A DNA stretch of 64,000 nucleotides from Hordeum vulgare subsp. vulgare (Eukaryota; Streptophyta; Magnoliopsida; Poales; Poaceae), in NCBI RefSeq assembly GCF_904849725.1, contig NC_058523.1:337879948-337943947 (forward strand), in the 5' to 3' direction. The notes beneath the pieces are model-generated. The model saw only the letters and a list, made by a program, of their open reading frames with translations, was not told the origin of the DNA and did no database searches. Positions 1-10,232 of this stretch are shown here, one piece after another (position 1 is the first letter of the stretch; every line of letters begins with the position of its first letter). The translations under genes were made by a program, and so were the position numbers.

Positions 1-98
1 CTGGGTCAATATAGGGAGCTTAAGGAAGAGGAGAAAAGGAGGTAGAAGGCACCAGGGCTTGGAGGAAGCCCTAAATGGGGGAGGAGAAGCCGAGAGGG
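1..98. other. Left flank of the Athila-type insertion
   Basis: Short purine-rich sequence (many agg/gaag runs) ending directly at the TGATACG start of the Athila LTR. It has no ORF that I trust. It may belong to the same minus-oriented Gypsy LTR seen at 10233-12275, but the five bases next to the LTR (GAGGG) do not match those after the other end (TAAGT), so this cannot be shown. Confidence 0.4.
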
Positions 99-1609
99 TG
101 ATACGTCCATTTTGCATCATGCTTTCATGTTGATATTTATCGCTCTATGGACTGTTATTATACTTTGTGGTACCATACTTATGCCTTTTCTCTCTTATTT
201 TGCAAGGTTCATTTCAAGAGGGAGAATACCGGCAGCTGGAATTCAGGACTGGAAAAGGAGCAAGTTTAAGTCATCTATTCTGCGCAACTCCAAATGCCAT
301 GAAAATCAACGTGGAATTTTTTGGGAATATATAAAAAATACTAGGCGAAAGAAGTGTGAGAGGGGAGCTGCCTGGGGCCCACAAGCCTGGTAGCCGCGGC
401 TAAAGGGCTTGTGGGCACCCTGGTCGCCCACTGGCCCCACTCTTCTTCTATATGAAGGGTTTCGTCCGGAAAAAATATAAGGGCGGAGCTTTTTCGAGGA
501 GGCGCTGCCGCCACGAGGCGGAACTTGAGCAGAACCAATCTAGAGCTCCGGCAGGACGATCCTGCCGGGGAAACTTCCCTCCCAGAGGGGGAAATCATCG
601 CCATTGTCATCACCAACACTCCTCTCGTCGGAGGGGAGTCATCTCCATCAACATCTTCATCAACATCATCTCCTATCCAAACCCTAGTCTATCTCTTGTA
701 ACCAATCGTCGTCTCGCGACGCCGATTGGTACCCGTAAGGTTGCTAGTAGTGTTGATTACTCTTTGTAGTTGATGCTAGTTGGTTTACTTGGTGGAAGAT
801 TATATGTTCAGATCCATTATGATATTCATTACTTCTATGGTCATGAATATATCCATGCTTTGTGATTAGTTACTTTTGTTCTTGAGGACATGGGATAAGT
901 GTTGCTATTAATAGTCATGTGAATTTGGTATTCGTTCGGTATTTTGATATGTTGTATGTTGTCTTTTCCTCTAGTGATGTTATGTGAACGTCGACTACAT
1001 AACACTTCACCATATTTGGGCCTAGAGGAAGGCATTGCGGAGTAGTAAATAGATGATGGGTAGCCAGAGTGACAGAAGCCTAAACCCCAGTCTATGCGTT
1101 GCTTCGTAAGGGGCTGATTTGGATCCACTAGTTTAATGCTATGGTTAGACGTTGTCTTAATTCTTCTTTTGTAGTTGTGGATGCTTGCGAGAGGGGTTAA
1201 TCATAAGTGGGATGCTTGTCCAAGTAAGGGCAGTACCCAAGCGCCGGTCCACCCACATATCAAACTATCAAACTAACGAACGCGAACCATGTGAACATCA
1301 TGACAATTAGCTTGATAGATTTCCCAAGTGTCATCGGGAGCGCTTTACTTCCTATAAGACTTTATTCAGGCTTGTCCCTTGCTACAAAAGGGATTGGGCC
1401 ACTTTTCCGCACCGTTGCTATTACTTGTCACTTGTTACTTTTCACCTCCTACGTTTTACCTCACCACACCATCACTTGTTATCGCTAATTTGAGTGCTTC
1501 CAGTTATTACCTTGCCGAAAACTGTTTATCAGAGCCTTCTGCTCCTTGTTAGGTTCGACACTCTTACTTATAGAAAGGACTATGATTGATCCCCTATACT
1601 TGTGTTTCA
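99..1609 (+). repeat. 5' LTR of the Athila-type element
   Basis: Starts TGATACGTCC and ends ACTTGTGTTTCA, 14 bases before the tRNA-Asp primer site. It is colinear with 8706-10232. It lacks about 19 bp in the middle of the hairpin upstream of the TATA box that the 3' LTR keeps. ORFs inside it (for example 112-393 and 452-769) are fortuitous. Confidence 0.92.
379..455 (+). promoter_or_regulatory. Hairpin and TATA box of the 5' LTR promoter
   Basis: CCACAAGCC...GGCTTGTGG arms (379-414) form an imperfect stem. A TATA-like TCTATATGAA follows at 447-456, then a GC-rich leader. The same order of parts is found at 8986-9080, 6542-6669, 15091-15185 and, on the minus strand, 63724-63817. The core promoter is inferred from the motif only. 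Confidence 0.6.
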
Positions 1610-1623
1610 TCAAGACTCTTTTC

Positions 1624-1641
1624 TGGCGCCGTTGCCGGGGA
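1624..1641 (+). other. Primer binding site, tRNA-Asp type
   Basis: TGGCGCCGTTGCCGGGGA is the complement of the 3' end of a plant tRNA-Asp plus CCA. It lies 14 bases inside the 5' LTR end, the usual place for minus-strand priming in Athila-type elements. Confidence 0.9.
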
Positions 1642-1718
1642 GTGAAGCGCCTTTGGTATGTGGAATTTGGTAAGGAAACATTTATATATTGTGCTGAAAT
1701 TTATTGTCACTTGTCACT

Positions 1719-2789
1719 ATGGAAACTATTCCTTTGAGGAATTTGTTCGGGGTATCTTCACCACCAACAGAAGCACGAGGAGTTGCTCCTCAACCTAAGG
1801 TACGTACTGAAAATATATTTTATGAAATTCCTTCGGGTATGCTTGAGAAACTGCTGGTTAATCCTTTTACAGGAGATGGACCATCACATCCAGACTTGCA
1901 TCTAATCTATGTAGATGAAATTTGTGGTTTATTTAACCTTGCAGGTTTGCCCGAGGATGTGGTAAAGAAGAAAGTGTTTCCTTTATCTTTGAAGGATAAG
2001 GCGTTGACATGGTATAGGCTATGTGATGATACTGGATCATGGGACTACAATCGGTAGAAATTGGAATTTCATCAAAAGATTTATCCTATGCATTTAGTAC
2101 ATCGTGCTCGGAATTATATTTATAAATTTTGGCCTCGTGACAGGGAAAGCATAGCTGAAGCTTGGGGGAGGCTTAAATCAATGCTATAGTCATGCCCCAA
2201 TCATGAGCTCTCGAGAGAAATTATCACTCAAAACTTTTATGCTCGGCTTTCTCATGAAGATCGTACCATGTTTGACACTTCTTGTACCGGTTCTTTTAAG
2301 AAGAAGGATATTGACCACAAGTGGAATTTATTGGAAAGAATCAAACGTAACTCTGAAGATTGGGAGCTTGAGGAAGGTAAGGAGTCAGGTATGAATTTCT
2401 AGTTTGATTGCGTTAAATCTTTTGTTGAAACAAACACTTCTAGAGATTTTACCACTAAGTATGGACTTGACTCTGAGATAGTAGCTTCTCTATGTGAATC
2501 TTTTGCTGCTCATATTGATCTTCCCAAAGAGAAGTGGTTTAAGTATCATCCTCCTGTAGAAGTCAACATAGTTAAACCCAATCTAGTTGAAGAGAAAGTC
2601 ATTGCCTATAATGATCCTATTGTTCCTTGTGACTACACTGAGAAACCACCTTACCCTGCTAGGAAAAAGGATTATTCTAAAGGTCCAACTGTGATATGTA
2701 GGTGTTACATTAGACCACTTGCACCCCCTGAGGAAATTAGATTTGAACCTAGTGTTGCTATTATCAAAGATCTCTTAGCGAAGACATAG
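1719..2789 (+). pseudogene. gag: gag pseudogene, Athila type
   Basis: Would encode the structural capsid protein. The ATG at 1719 (METIPLRNLFG...) opens a frame with the Athila gag core motif around FTGDGPSHPDLHL and LKDKALTWY in residues 48-105. The frame is cut by in-frame TAG at 2055, 2187 and 2400, and ends in a stop at about 2787-2789, where it is out of phase with the protease. Between the stops the frame stays readable (FYARLSHEDRTMFD and WNLLERIKRN regions), so these are point lesions in a once continuous gene. No zinc knuckle is seen. A longer upstream start at 1704 adds only five residues, and 1719 is preferred because the METIP start looks native. Confidence 0.8.
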
Positions 2790-3748
2790 ACGGGCATGTT
2801 ATCAAATTCTGTGAGGACTCCGCTAGAATTGCTAAACCTCACGCGAAAGACAAATACGGACCTGTAGTTGGCCTGCCCGTTGTTTCTGTCAAGATAGGAG
2901 ATCAATGTTATCATGGTTTGTGTGATATGGGTGCTAGTGTTAGTGCAATACCCCGGTCCCTATATGATGAAATCAAAGATGAGATTGCACCTGCTGAGTT
3001 AGAACCCATTGATGTCATTATTATGCTAGCTAATAGAGAAACTATCTGCCCTGTGGGAATTGTGAGAGACGTAGAAGTCCTGTGTGGTAAGACGAAGTAT
3101 CCTACTGATTTCCTCATCCTTTCTACTACACAAGATAGCTTTTGTCCCATCATAATTGGTAGACCCTTTCTCAACACTGTCAATGCTCATATTGATTGCA
3201 TTAAACAGACTGTCATTGTTAGTTTCGAGGGTTTGTCTCATGAATTTAACTTCTCCAAGTTTGGAAGACAACCCCATGAAAAAGAGTCGTCTGGTAGGGA
3301 TGAAATCATTGCTCTTGCCCCTATTGTCGTACCTCCTATGGGTCCTTTAGAGCAATATCTGCTTGAGCATGAAAATGATATGCATATGGATGAAAGAGAT
3401 GAGATAGATAAAATTGTTTTAGAACAATATCCTATTCTTAACAATAATCTGCATGTTGAACTGCTTGGGGATCCTCCCCCACCAAAGGGTGATCCTGTGT
3501 TCGAGCTAAAACAGTTACCAGATGCACTTAAGTATACCTATCTTGATGAGAAGGAGATATATCCTGTTATTGTTAGTGCTCATCTCTCGAATCACGAAGA
3601 GAAGAAGTTATTAAAAACTTTGAGGAAGCACCGTGCTGCTATTGGATATACTCTTGATGATTTAAGGGTATTAGTCCCACTCTATGTTAGCACAAGATTA
3701 AAACCGATCCTGAATCTTAGCGAGTTGCTGATCATCAACGGAAGTTAA
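2786..3748 (+). pseudogene. Aspartic protease region of Athila pol
   Basis: Retroviral-type aspartic protease that would mature the gag-pol polyprotein. The frame runs from about 2786, just after the end of gag, and carries the active-site motif CDMGASVSAIP at 2921-2953. It has Met where the classic motif has Thr (DTGA), a substitution tolerated in Athila-type proteases. The flap-distal ILGRPFL-like motif appears as IIIGRPFLNT at about 3151-3180. The frame ends at TAA 3746-3748, a few codons before the reverse transcriptase frame. The region just before (from about 3670) slips out of phase with the RT frame, so there is at least one frameshift here. Confidence 0.82.
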
Positions 3749-3756
3749 ATCCTAGG

Positions 3757-4983
3757 ATGAAAGAGGTCATGAGAAAAGAAATATTAAAGCTTCTGGAAGT
3801 AGGAATCATTTATCCTGTTGCTCATAGTGATTGGGTAAGTCCAGTACATTGCGTACCTAAGAAGGGAGGTATCACCGTCGTTCCTAATGATAAGAATGAA
3901 CTAATTCCACAGAGGATTATTACTGGCTATAGGATGGTGATCGACTTCCGGAAACTGAACAAGGTAACTAGGAAAGACCATTACCCTTTGCCGTTTATCG
4001 ACCAAATGCTAGAAAGGCTATCTAAACACACACACTTCTGCTTTCTAGACGGTTATTCTGGTTTTTCCCAAATAGCTGTTGCACAATCTGATCAGGAGAA
4101 AACCACTTTCACCTGCCCTTTCGGCACCTTTGCTTATAGACGTATGCCTTTTGGCTTATGCAATGCACCTACGACCTTTCAAACATGTATGATGGCTATA
4201 TTCTATGACTTTTGTGAAAAGATTGTTGAGGTTTTCATGGATGATTTCTCCGTTTACGGTTCTTCCTTTGACGATTGCCTTAGCAACCTTGATCGAGTCT
4301 TACAGAGATGCAAAGATACCAACCTCGTCTTGAACTGGTAGAAGTGCCACTTCATGGTTAATGAAGGCATCGTCTTAGGACACAAAATCTCTGAGAAAGG
4401 CATTGAAGTTGATAAGGCTAAGGTTGATGCAATTGAGAAAATGCCTTGCCCCACAGATATCAGAGGTATACGAAGTTTCCTAGGTCATGCTGGTTTCTAT
4501 AGAAGGTTCATTAAGGACTTCTCTAAGATTTCTAGGCCTCTTACCAACCTCTTGCAAAAGGATGTTCCTTTTGTTTTTGATGAGGATTGTGAGGAAGCTT
4601 TCGAAATACATTAGAAGGCCTTGATAACTGCACCTATTGTTCAACCACCTGATTGGAACTTGCCCTTTGGAATCATGTGCGATACTAGTGATTACGCTAT
4701 TGGTGTTGTTCTAGGACAAAGAGTTGACAAGAAGTTGAATGTCATTCAGTACGCTAGTAAAACTCTAGACAGTGCCCAAAGAAATTATGCCATTACGCAG
4801 AAGGAATTTTTAGCAGTCGTGTTTGCATGTGAAAATTTCAGATCTTATATAGTTGACTCCAAAGTCATTATTCACTCTGATCATGCTGCTATTAAGTACC
4901 TTATGAAGAAGAAGGACGCTAAGCCTAGGCTAATTAGATGGGTTCTCCTGCTACAGGAATTTGATTTGCACATTGTTGATTAG
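3757..4983 (+). pseudogene. Reverse transcriptase and RNase H of Athila pol, broken by stops
   Basis: Copies the element RNA into DNA in the cytoplasmic particle. The RT palm and fingers are clear: YRMVIDFRKLN, HYPLPFIDQMLERL, FCFLDGYSGF, YRRMPFGLCNAPTTFQ and the catalytic box FMDDF with Met-Asp-Asp at 4237-4245. A TAG at about 4339-4341 interrupts the frame after NLVLNW. It then continues with GHKISEKGIEVDKAK and the connection motif FLGHAGFYRRFIKDFSKI, a second TAG near 4612, and an RNase H domain ([46 protein letters not shown]) to a third stop at 4981-4983. All three breaks are single-codon stops within one frame. Confidence 0.92.
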
Positions 4984-5177
4984 CAGATAACTTGTCCACG
5001 CTAGAGAATGTCCTTGATGACCCACGACCTATTGATGACAGTTTTCCTGATGAGCAATTTAATGTCATCCATACTTCACTTAGTGCACTGTGGTATGCTG
5101 ATTACGCAAACTATATCGTAGCCAAATACATACCACCCAGTTTCACCTACCAGTAAAAGAAGAAATTCTTCTTTGAT

Positions 5178-6296
5178 TTGAGACACTACTTTTGGGATGA
5201 TCCTCACCTTTATAAGGAAGGAGTAGATGGTGTTATTAGACGTTGTGTGCCTGAACATGAACAGGGACAGATCCTGCAGAAGTGTCATTCCAAAGCCTAC
5301 GGAGGGCATCATGCTGGAGATAGAACTGCTCATAAGGTATTGCAATCAGGTTTCTATTGGCCCACTCTCTTCAAGGATGCCCGTAAGTTTGTCTTGTCTT
5401 GTGACGAATGCCAAAGAATAGGGAACAACAGTAAACGTCAGGAAATGCCTATGAACTATTCACTTGTCACTGAACCATTTGATGTCTGGGGCTTTGATTA
5501 TATGGGACCCTTCCAGAGTTCCAATGGGTATACTCACATCTTAGTTGTTGTTGATTACGTCACTAAGTCGGTAGAAGCTATCCCCACTAGAAATGTTGAT
5601 CACCACACCTCTATTAAGATGCTTAAAGAAGTCATTTTCCCAAGATTTGGAGTCCCTAGATATTTGATGACTGATGGCGGTTCACACTTTATTCATGGTG
5701 GTTTCCGCAAGATGCTTGCAAAGTATGATGTCAACCATAGAGTTGCATCTCCTTATCATCCTCAGTCTAGTGGTCAACTGGAGTTGAGTAATAGGGAGAT
5801 CAAATTGATCTTACAAAAGACTGTCAATAGATCTCGAAAGAATTGGTCTAGCAAACTTGACGATGCACTATGGGCTTATAGGACTACTTATAAGAATCCC
5901 ATGGGCATGTAGCCGTATAAAATGGTTTACGGTAAGGCCTGTCATTTACCTCTTGAGCTAGAACACAAAGCTTATTGGGCAATCAAAGAGCTCAACTTCG
6001 ATTTCAAACTAGTCGGTGAGAAGCGGTTGTTTGATATCAACTAATTAGATGAATGGAGGGCCCAGGCATATGAGAATGCCAAGTTGTTCAAGGAAAAGGT
6101 TAAGAGATGGCACGATAAAAGAATACAAAAATGTGAGTTCAATGTAGGTGATTATGTCGTGCTATACAATTCTCGCTTAAGATTCTTCGCGGCAAGCTTT
6201 TCTCTAAATGGGAAGGTCCCTACGTTGTCGAGGAAGTATATCATTCCGGTGCCATCAAAATCAACCACACGGAAGGTAATTTTCCGAGAGTGGTAA
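5178..6296 (+). pseudogene. Integrase of Athila pol, broken at the C terminus
   Basis: Inserts the cDNA into the genome. The N-terminal HHCC zinc finger (H...HHAG...CDEC) lies at about 5284-5418. The catalytic core has the D,D(35)E triad with Asp at 5496 (FDYMGP), Asp at 5673 (TDGGSHF) and Glu at 5781, exactly 36 codons later. A TAG at 5910-5912 follows the motif ALWAYRTTYKNPMGM, and the frame then continues ([18 protein letters not shown]) with another stop near 6042. A C-terminal piece (RWHDKRIQKCEFNVGDYVVLYNSR) is readable at 6084-6180. Past about 6180 it goes out of frame. Confidence 0.9.
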
Positions 6297-6541
6297 ATGG
6301 GAAAAGAATCAAGCATTATATCTCTGGTACTCCCATAAATGTTGAGACCAATATCATCAATATAACTCCAGAGAAGTACATAAGGGATGTTTATCAGCCT
6401 ATTTCAAACTCTAAAAACGAAGAGGTATGTGTTTCAGTAAGTAATTGGACTCCAAAACTTTTCCAGTAGGAAATTTTCTCCATTTTGGAATTTATGGAAA
6501 AATAGAAAAATAAAAAGCAGTCCGGAGAGCGCACGAGGCGG
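6297..6541. other. Spacer between integrase and the internal promoter region
   Basis: Contains the out-of-frame tail of the integrase reading and then an A-rich stretch (about 6480-6515). No separate ORF is supported. Confidence 0.5.
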
Positions 6542-6751
6542 CCACAAGCTTGTTAGCCGCGGCCTCCCCCTAGCCACGGCTACAGGGCTTGTGGGCACCT
6601 CGTGTGCCTCCCGGACTCCGTTTTCGTGTGGAGCACTCCTTCTGGTCCAGAAAAAATCATTATATATACGCCGAGGGTTTTGATCTCCGTATCGGGCAGT
6701 TTTCCTCTGTTTTCGTTTCGAGCCTGTTGTCTACCACAGATTTAGGTCAAG
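6542..6751 (+). promoter_or_regulatory. Internal LTR-like promoter module upstream of the third ORF
   Basis: The segment 6542-6594 has the same CCACAAGC...AGCCGCGGCC...GCCACGGCTACAGGG...GCTTGTGG hairpin as the LTR promoter (8986-9039). It is followed by a stretch including GGTCCAGAAAAAAT, a clear TATATATA at 6661-6668, about 85 nt of leader and the ATG at 6752. In the LTR the hairpin is likewise followed by a TATA motif. This reads as an internal promoter that was either copied from an LTR or shares its ancestry. Confidence 0.6.
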
Positions 6752-7168
6752 ATGTCTTCTCAAGATTCACAAGAAGAGATCTATGTGGCCGATGACCGTG
6801 CTAACTCCAGGATTAATGGAGACTTAGAGCCTTATGGTTGGACCACAGATGAGGAAGAGGATCATGAACCAAAGGGGAAGGAGCAAACAAGCTCTGATGA
6901 GGAGGAGGCTCCTCTACCTCAACCTGCAAACACCCATGTGGAGTTCAAGAAGTCAAGCCTCCCCAACTCCAGGAAGAAGCATAAGACTTTATTTATCCCT
7001 TCTCGTTTCCTGCAGGAGAGTAAGCAAGAATTATGCCAAAGGGTGTTGAAGCTTGAAGAAGAAAACGACGATCTGAGGCAGCAGAATTTCATGCTCCATT
7101 GGATATTAAACAAGCTCAAGAGCTCTGCAACGACTCCACCACCATCTCCACCAAAGGAAGACAACTAA
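6752..7168 (+). CDS. Third ORF of the Athila-type element (138 aa), function unknown
   Basis: An intact ATG-to-stop frame, MSSQDSQEEIYVADDR..., in an element whose gag-pol is full of stops. Residues 20-60 are very acidic and low in complexity (DEEEDHEPKG, SSDEEEA). A short basic patch follows (SRKKHKT, about residues 74-80), then a predicted coiled coil (QELCQRVLKLEEENDDLRQQN, about residues 91-111) and a Pro-rich tail (TTPPPSPPKED). There is no signal peptide and no hydrophobic membrane segment, so an Env role is not supported by the sequence. The start is chosen because it is the first ATG after the TATA box at 6661. Position between integrase and 3' LTR matches the extra ORF region known from Athila elements. 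Function unknown; a nucleic acid or protein-binding role is only a guess from charge and coiled coil. Confidence 0.65.
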   Translation: MSSQDSQEEIYVADDRANSRINGDLEPYGWTTDEEEDHEPKGKEQTSSDEEEAPLPQPANTHVEFKKSSLPNSRKKHKTLFIPSRFLQESKQELCQRVLKLEEENDDLRQQNFMLHWILNKLKSSATTPPPSPPKEDN

Positions 7169-8691
7169 GCATTGGTATGGGAAACTCCCTTGGCTTGTGC
7201 CAAGCTTGGGGGAGTTGCCCTGGTATCGTATCACCTTTATATCTTTTGCTTTTACCGTTGTTTTAGTTCTTTCCTTTTCAGTTTTTATTTCTTCTCTTAG
7301 TGGAATAAGTCTTTAGTGTTTAGTTTGAGTCTTTTGCCTTGTGTCTCCCCTGATGTATTCGAGCTTGCAAGTTATATAATAAAGAGTATCTTAGTCAAGG
7401 GCTTTGTTTTGTGCCGTGATCAAAAGTATGAAAAGAACGATAGCATGAAAGATCATGAGATGATCTTATGGAAAGTGATAGCTTCACACATAACAAGTAT
7501 GATGATTGAAACTTGTTGAGAATAGACTAACATAGACCCCAGTCATTGTTGCAATTAATAAGAAGTAATAAGGAAAGAGAGGTTCACATATAAATATATC
7601 ATCTTAGACACTTTCTATAATTGTGAGCACTCACCAAACTATTACATGCTTAGAAGTAGATGTTGGACAAGGAAGACAACATAATGAATTGTGTTTGCTT
7701 GATTCCGAACAATGTTATATGTCTAGAGATCCCTTAGCATGTGACGATTGCTTCCACCTCATATTAGCCAAAACTTCCGTACTAAGTAGAAATACTACTT
7801 GTGCCCCCATAAACCTTCAACCCAGTGTTGTCATGAGAGTCCACCATACCTACCTATGGATTGCGTAAGATCCTTCAAGTAAGTTGTCATCGGTGCAAGC
7901 AATAAAAAGTTGCTACCTAAAGTATGTATGATTTATTAGTGTGTGGAAAATAAGCTTTGTACAAACTTGTGATGAGGAAGACATACAAGCGATAGACTGC
8001 ATAATAAAGTTCTTTATCACAGGGGGCAATATAAAGTGAGGTTCCTTTATACTAAGAGGTCGTATATCCAAACCTTAAAAGTGCATGACAACCTCTGCTT
8101 CCCTCTGCGAAGGGCCTATCTTGTACCTTTACTTTTGTCCTTGTGAAAGTCATGGTGATCAACACCAATTCCCTATTCCGTCTTCATTTGGTGAACGTCA
8201 TATGCTAGGGAAAGATCTATATTCATATATCAACTTGGAGATTAGTATTTATGATTTATTATTGTTGACTTTACCCTTGAGGTAAATGGTTGGGAGGCAA
8301 AATTATAAGCCCATATCTTTCTCTGTGTCCAACTGAAACTTTGATACCATTAGTACAACGTGAGTTGTAACAATTGTGGAAAACAAAAGAGATGATTGAG
8401 TATGTGGATTTTCTTTACAAGCTCTTATTTGACTCTTTCTGATGTTATGATAAATTGCAATTGCTTCAATGACTATCGACTGTTGTTGGCTACTTCTCGG
8501 TAAGGTTTTTGATTCATACTTTGCTGTGTGAAGGAATTGTTACTTTCCCATAAGAATCTTTATGATGTATTGTTGTTCTATGTGTGATCATGATGCCCTC
8601 ATGTCTGTATTATGTTTTATCGACACCTTCATCCCTAAACATGTGGACATGTTTATGGATCTTGGTTTTCGCTTGAGGACAAGCGAGGTCT
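7169..8691. other. 3' internal non-coding region of the Athila-type element
   Basis: About 1.5 kb between the third ORF and the polypurine tract. Small ORFs (7623-7868, 8085-8285 and others) have no recognisable motif. A second CAAGCTTGGGGGAGTTG at 7201-7217 repeats the polypurine-tract sequence found next to the 3' LTR, so it may be an extra plus-strand priming tract. Confidence 0.6.
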
Positions 8692-8705
8692 AAGCTTGGG
8701 GGAGT
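8692..8705 (+). other. Polypurine tract
   Basis: AAGCTTGGGGGAGT directly precedes the TGATACG start of the 3' LTR. It primes plus-strand DNA synthesis. A close copy lies at 7202-7215. Confidence 0.85.
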
Positions 8706-10232
8706 TGATACGTCCATTTTGCATCATGCTTTCATGTTGATATTTATCGCTTTATGGACTGTTGTTATACTTTTTTGTACCATACTTATGCCTTTTCTCT
8801 CTTATTTTGCGAGGTTCATTTGAAGAGGGAGAATACCCACAGCTGGAATTCTGGACTGGAAAAGGAGCAAGTCCGAGTCCTCTATTCTGCACAACTCCAA
8901 ATGCCATGAAAATCAACGTGGAATTTTTTGGGAATATACAAAAAATACTGGGCAAAAGAACTGCCAGAGGGGAGCTGCCGGGGGGCCACAAGCCTGGTAG
9001 CCGCGGCCTGCCCCCTGGCCACGACTACAGGGCTTGTGGCCAGCTGGTGGCCCACTGGCCCCCCTCTTTTTCTATATGAAGGGTTTCGTCCGGAAAAAAA
9101 TTAGGGTGGAGCTTTTTCGAGGAGGCGCCGCCGCCACGAGGCGGCACTTGAGCATAACCAATCTAGAGCTCCGACAGGACGATCTTGCCGGGGAAACTTC
9201 CCTCCCGGAGGGGGAAATTGTCGCCATCGTCATAACCAACACTCCTCTCGTCGGAGGGGAGTCATCTCCATCAACATCTTCATCAACACCATCTCCTATC
9301 CAAACCCTAGTCTATCTCTTGTAACCAATCGCCGTCTCGCGATGCCGATTGGTACCCGTAAGGTTGCTAGTAGTATTGATTACTCTTTGTAGTTGATGCT
9401 AGTTGGTTTACTTGGTGGAAGATTATATGTTCAGATCCATTATGATATTCATTACTTCTCTAGTCATGAATATATCCATGCTTTGTGAGTAGTTACTTTT
9501 GTTCCTGAGGACATGGGATAAGTCTTGCTATTAATAGTCATGTGAATTTGGTATTCGTTCGGTATTTTGATATGTTGTATGTTGTCTTTTCCTCTAGTGG
9601 TGTTATGTGAACATCGACTACGTAACACTTCACCATATTTGGGCCTAGAGGAAGGCATTGGGTAGTAGTGAGTAGATGATGGGTTGCTAGAGTGACAGAA
9701 GCGTAAACCCCAGTCTATGTGTTGCTTCGTAAGGGGCTGATTTGGATCCACTAGTTTAATGTTATGGTTACACATTGTCTTAATTCTTCTGTTGTAGTTG
9801 CGGATGCTTGCGAGAGGGGTTAATCATAAGTGGGATGCTTGTCCAAGTAAGGGCAGTACCCAAGCACCGGTCCACCCACATATCAAACTATCAAAGTAAC
9901 AAACGCGAACCATGTGAACATGATGAAAATTAGCTTGATAGGTTTTCCATGTGTCCTCGGGAGCGATTTACTTCCTATAAGACTTTGTTTAGGCTTGTCC
10001 CTTGCTACAAAATGGAATGGGCCACTTTGCTGCACCATTGCTATTACTTGTTAGTTGTTACTTTTCACCTGCTATGTTTCACTTCACCACACCATCACTT
10101 GTTACCGCTAATTTCAGTGCTTGGAGTTATTACCTTGCTGAAAACCGTTTATCAGAGCCTTCTGCTCCTTGTTGGGTTCGACACTCTTACTTATCGAAAG
10201 GATTACGATTGATCCCCTATACTTGTGGGTCA
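8706..10232 (+). repeat. 3' LTR of the Athila-type element
   Basis: Direct repeat of 99-1609, from TGATACGTCC to CTTGTGGGTCA. It retains the complete hairpin at 8986-9039 and a TATA-like TCTATATGAA at 9071-9080. The base sequence after it (TAAGT) does not repeat the five bases before the 5' LTR. Confidence 0.92.

Larger units (their letters stand above)
99..10232 (+). mobile_element. Athila-type Gypsy LTR retrotransposon, full structure, coding part decayed
   Basis: Two direct LTRs of about 1.5 kb (99-1609 and 8706-10232) flank an 8.6-kb internal region. The internal region begins with a primer site complementary to tRNA-Asp and ends with the tract AAGCTTGGGGGAGT. The order gag, aspartic protease, reverse transcriptase, RNase H, integrase is that of Ty3/Gypsy, and the gag and protease style (CDMGAS) fits the Athila lineage. 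A third ORF lies between integrase and the 3' LTR, as is common in Athila elements. Several stops and frameshifts break gag-pol, so the copy is not autonomous. The LTRs differ by several percent by eye (about 20 changes in the first 260 bp), so the insertion is fairly old. No matching target duplication is seen. Confidence 0.9.
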
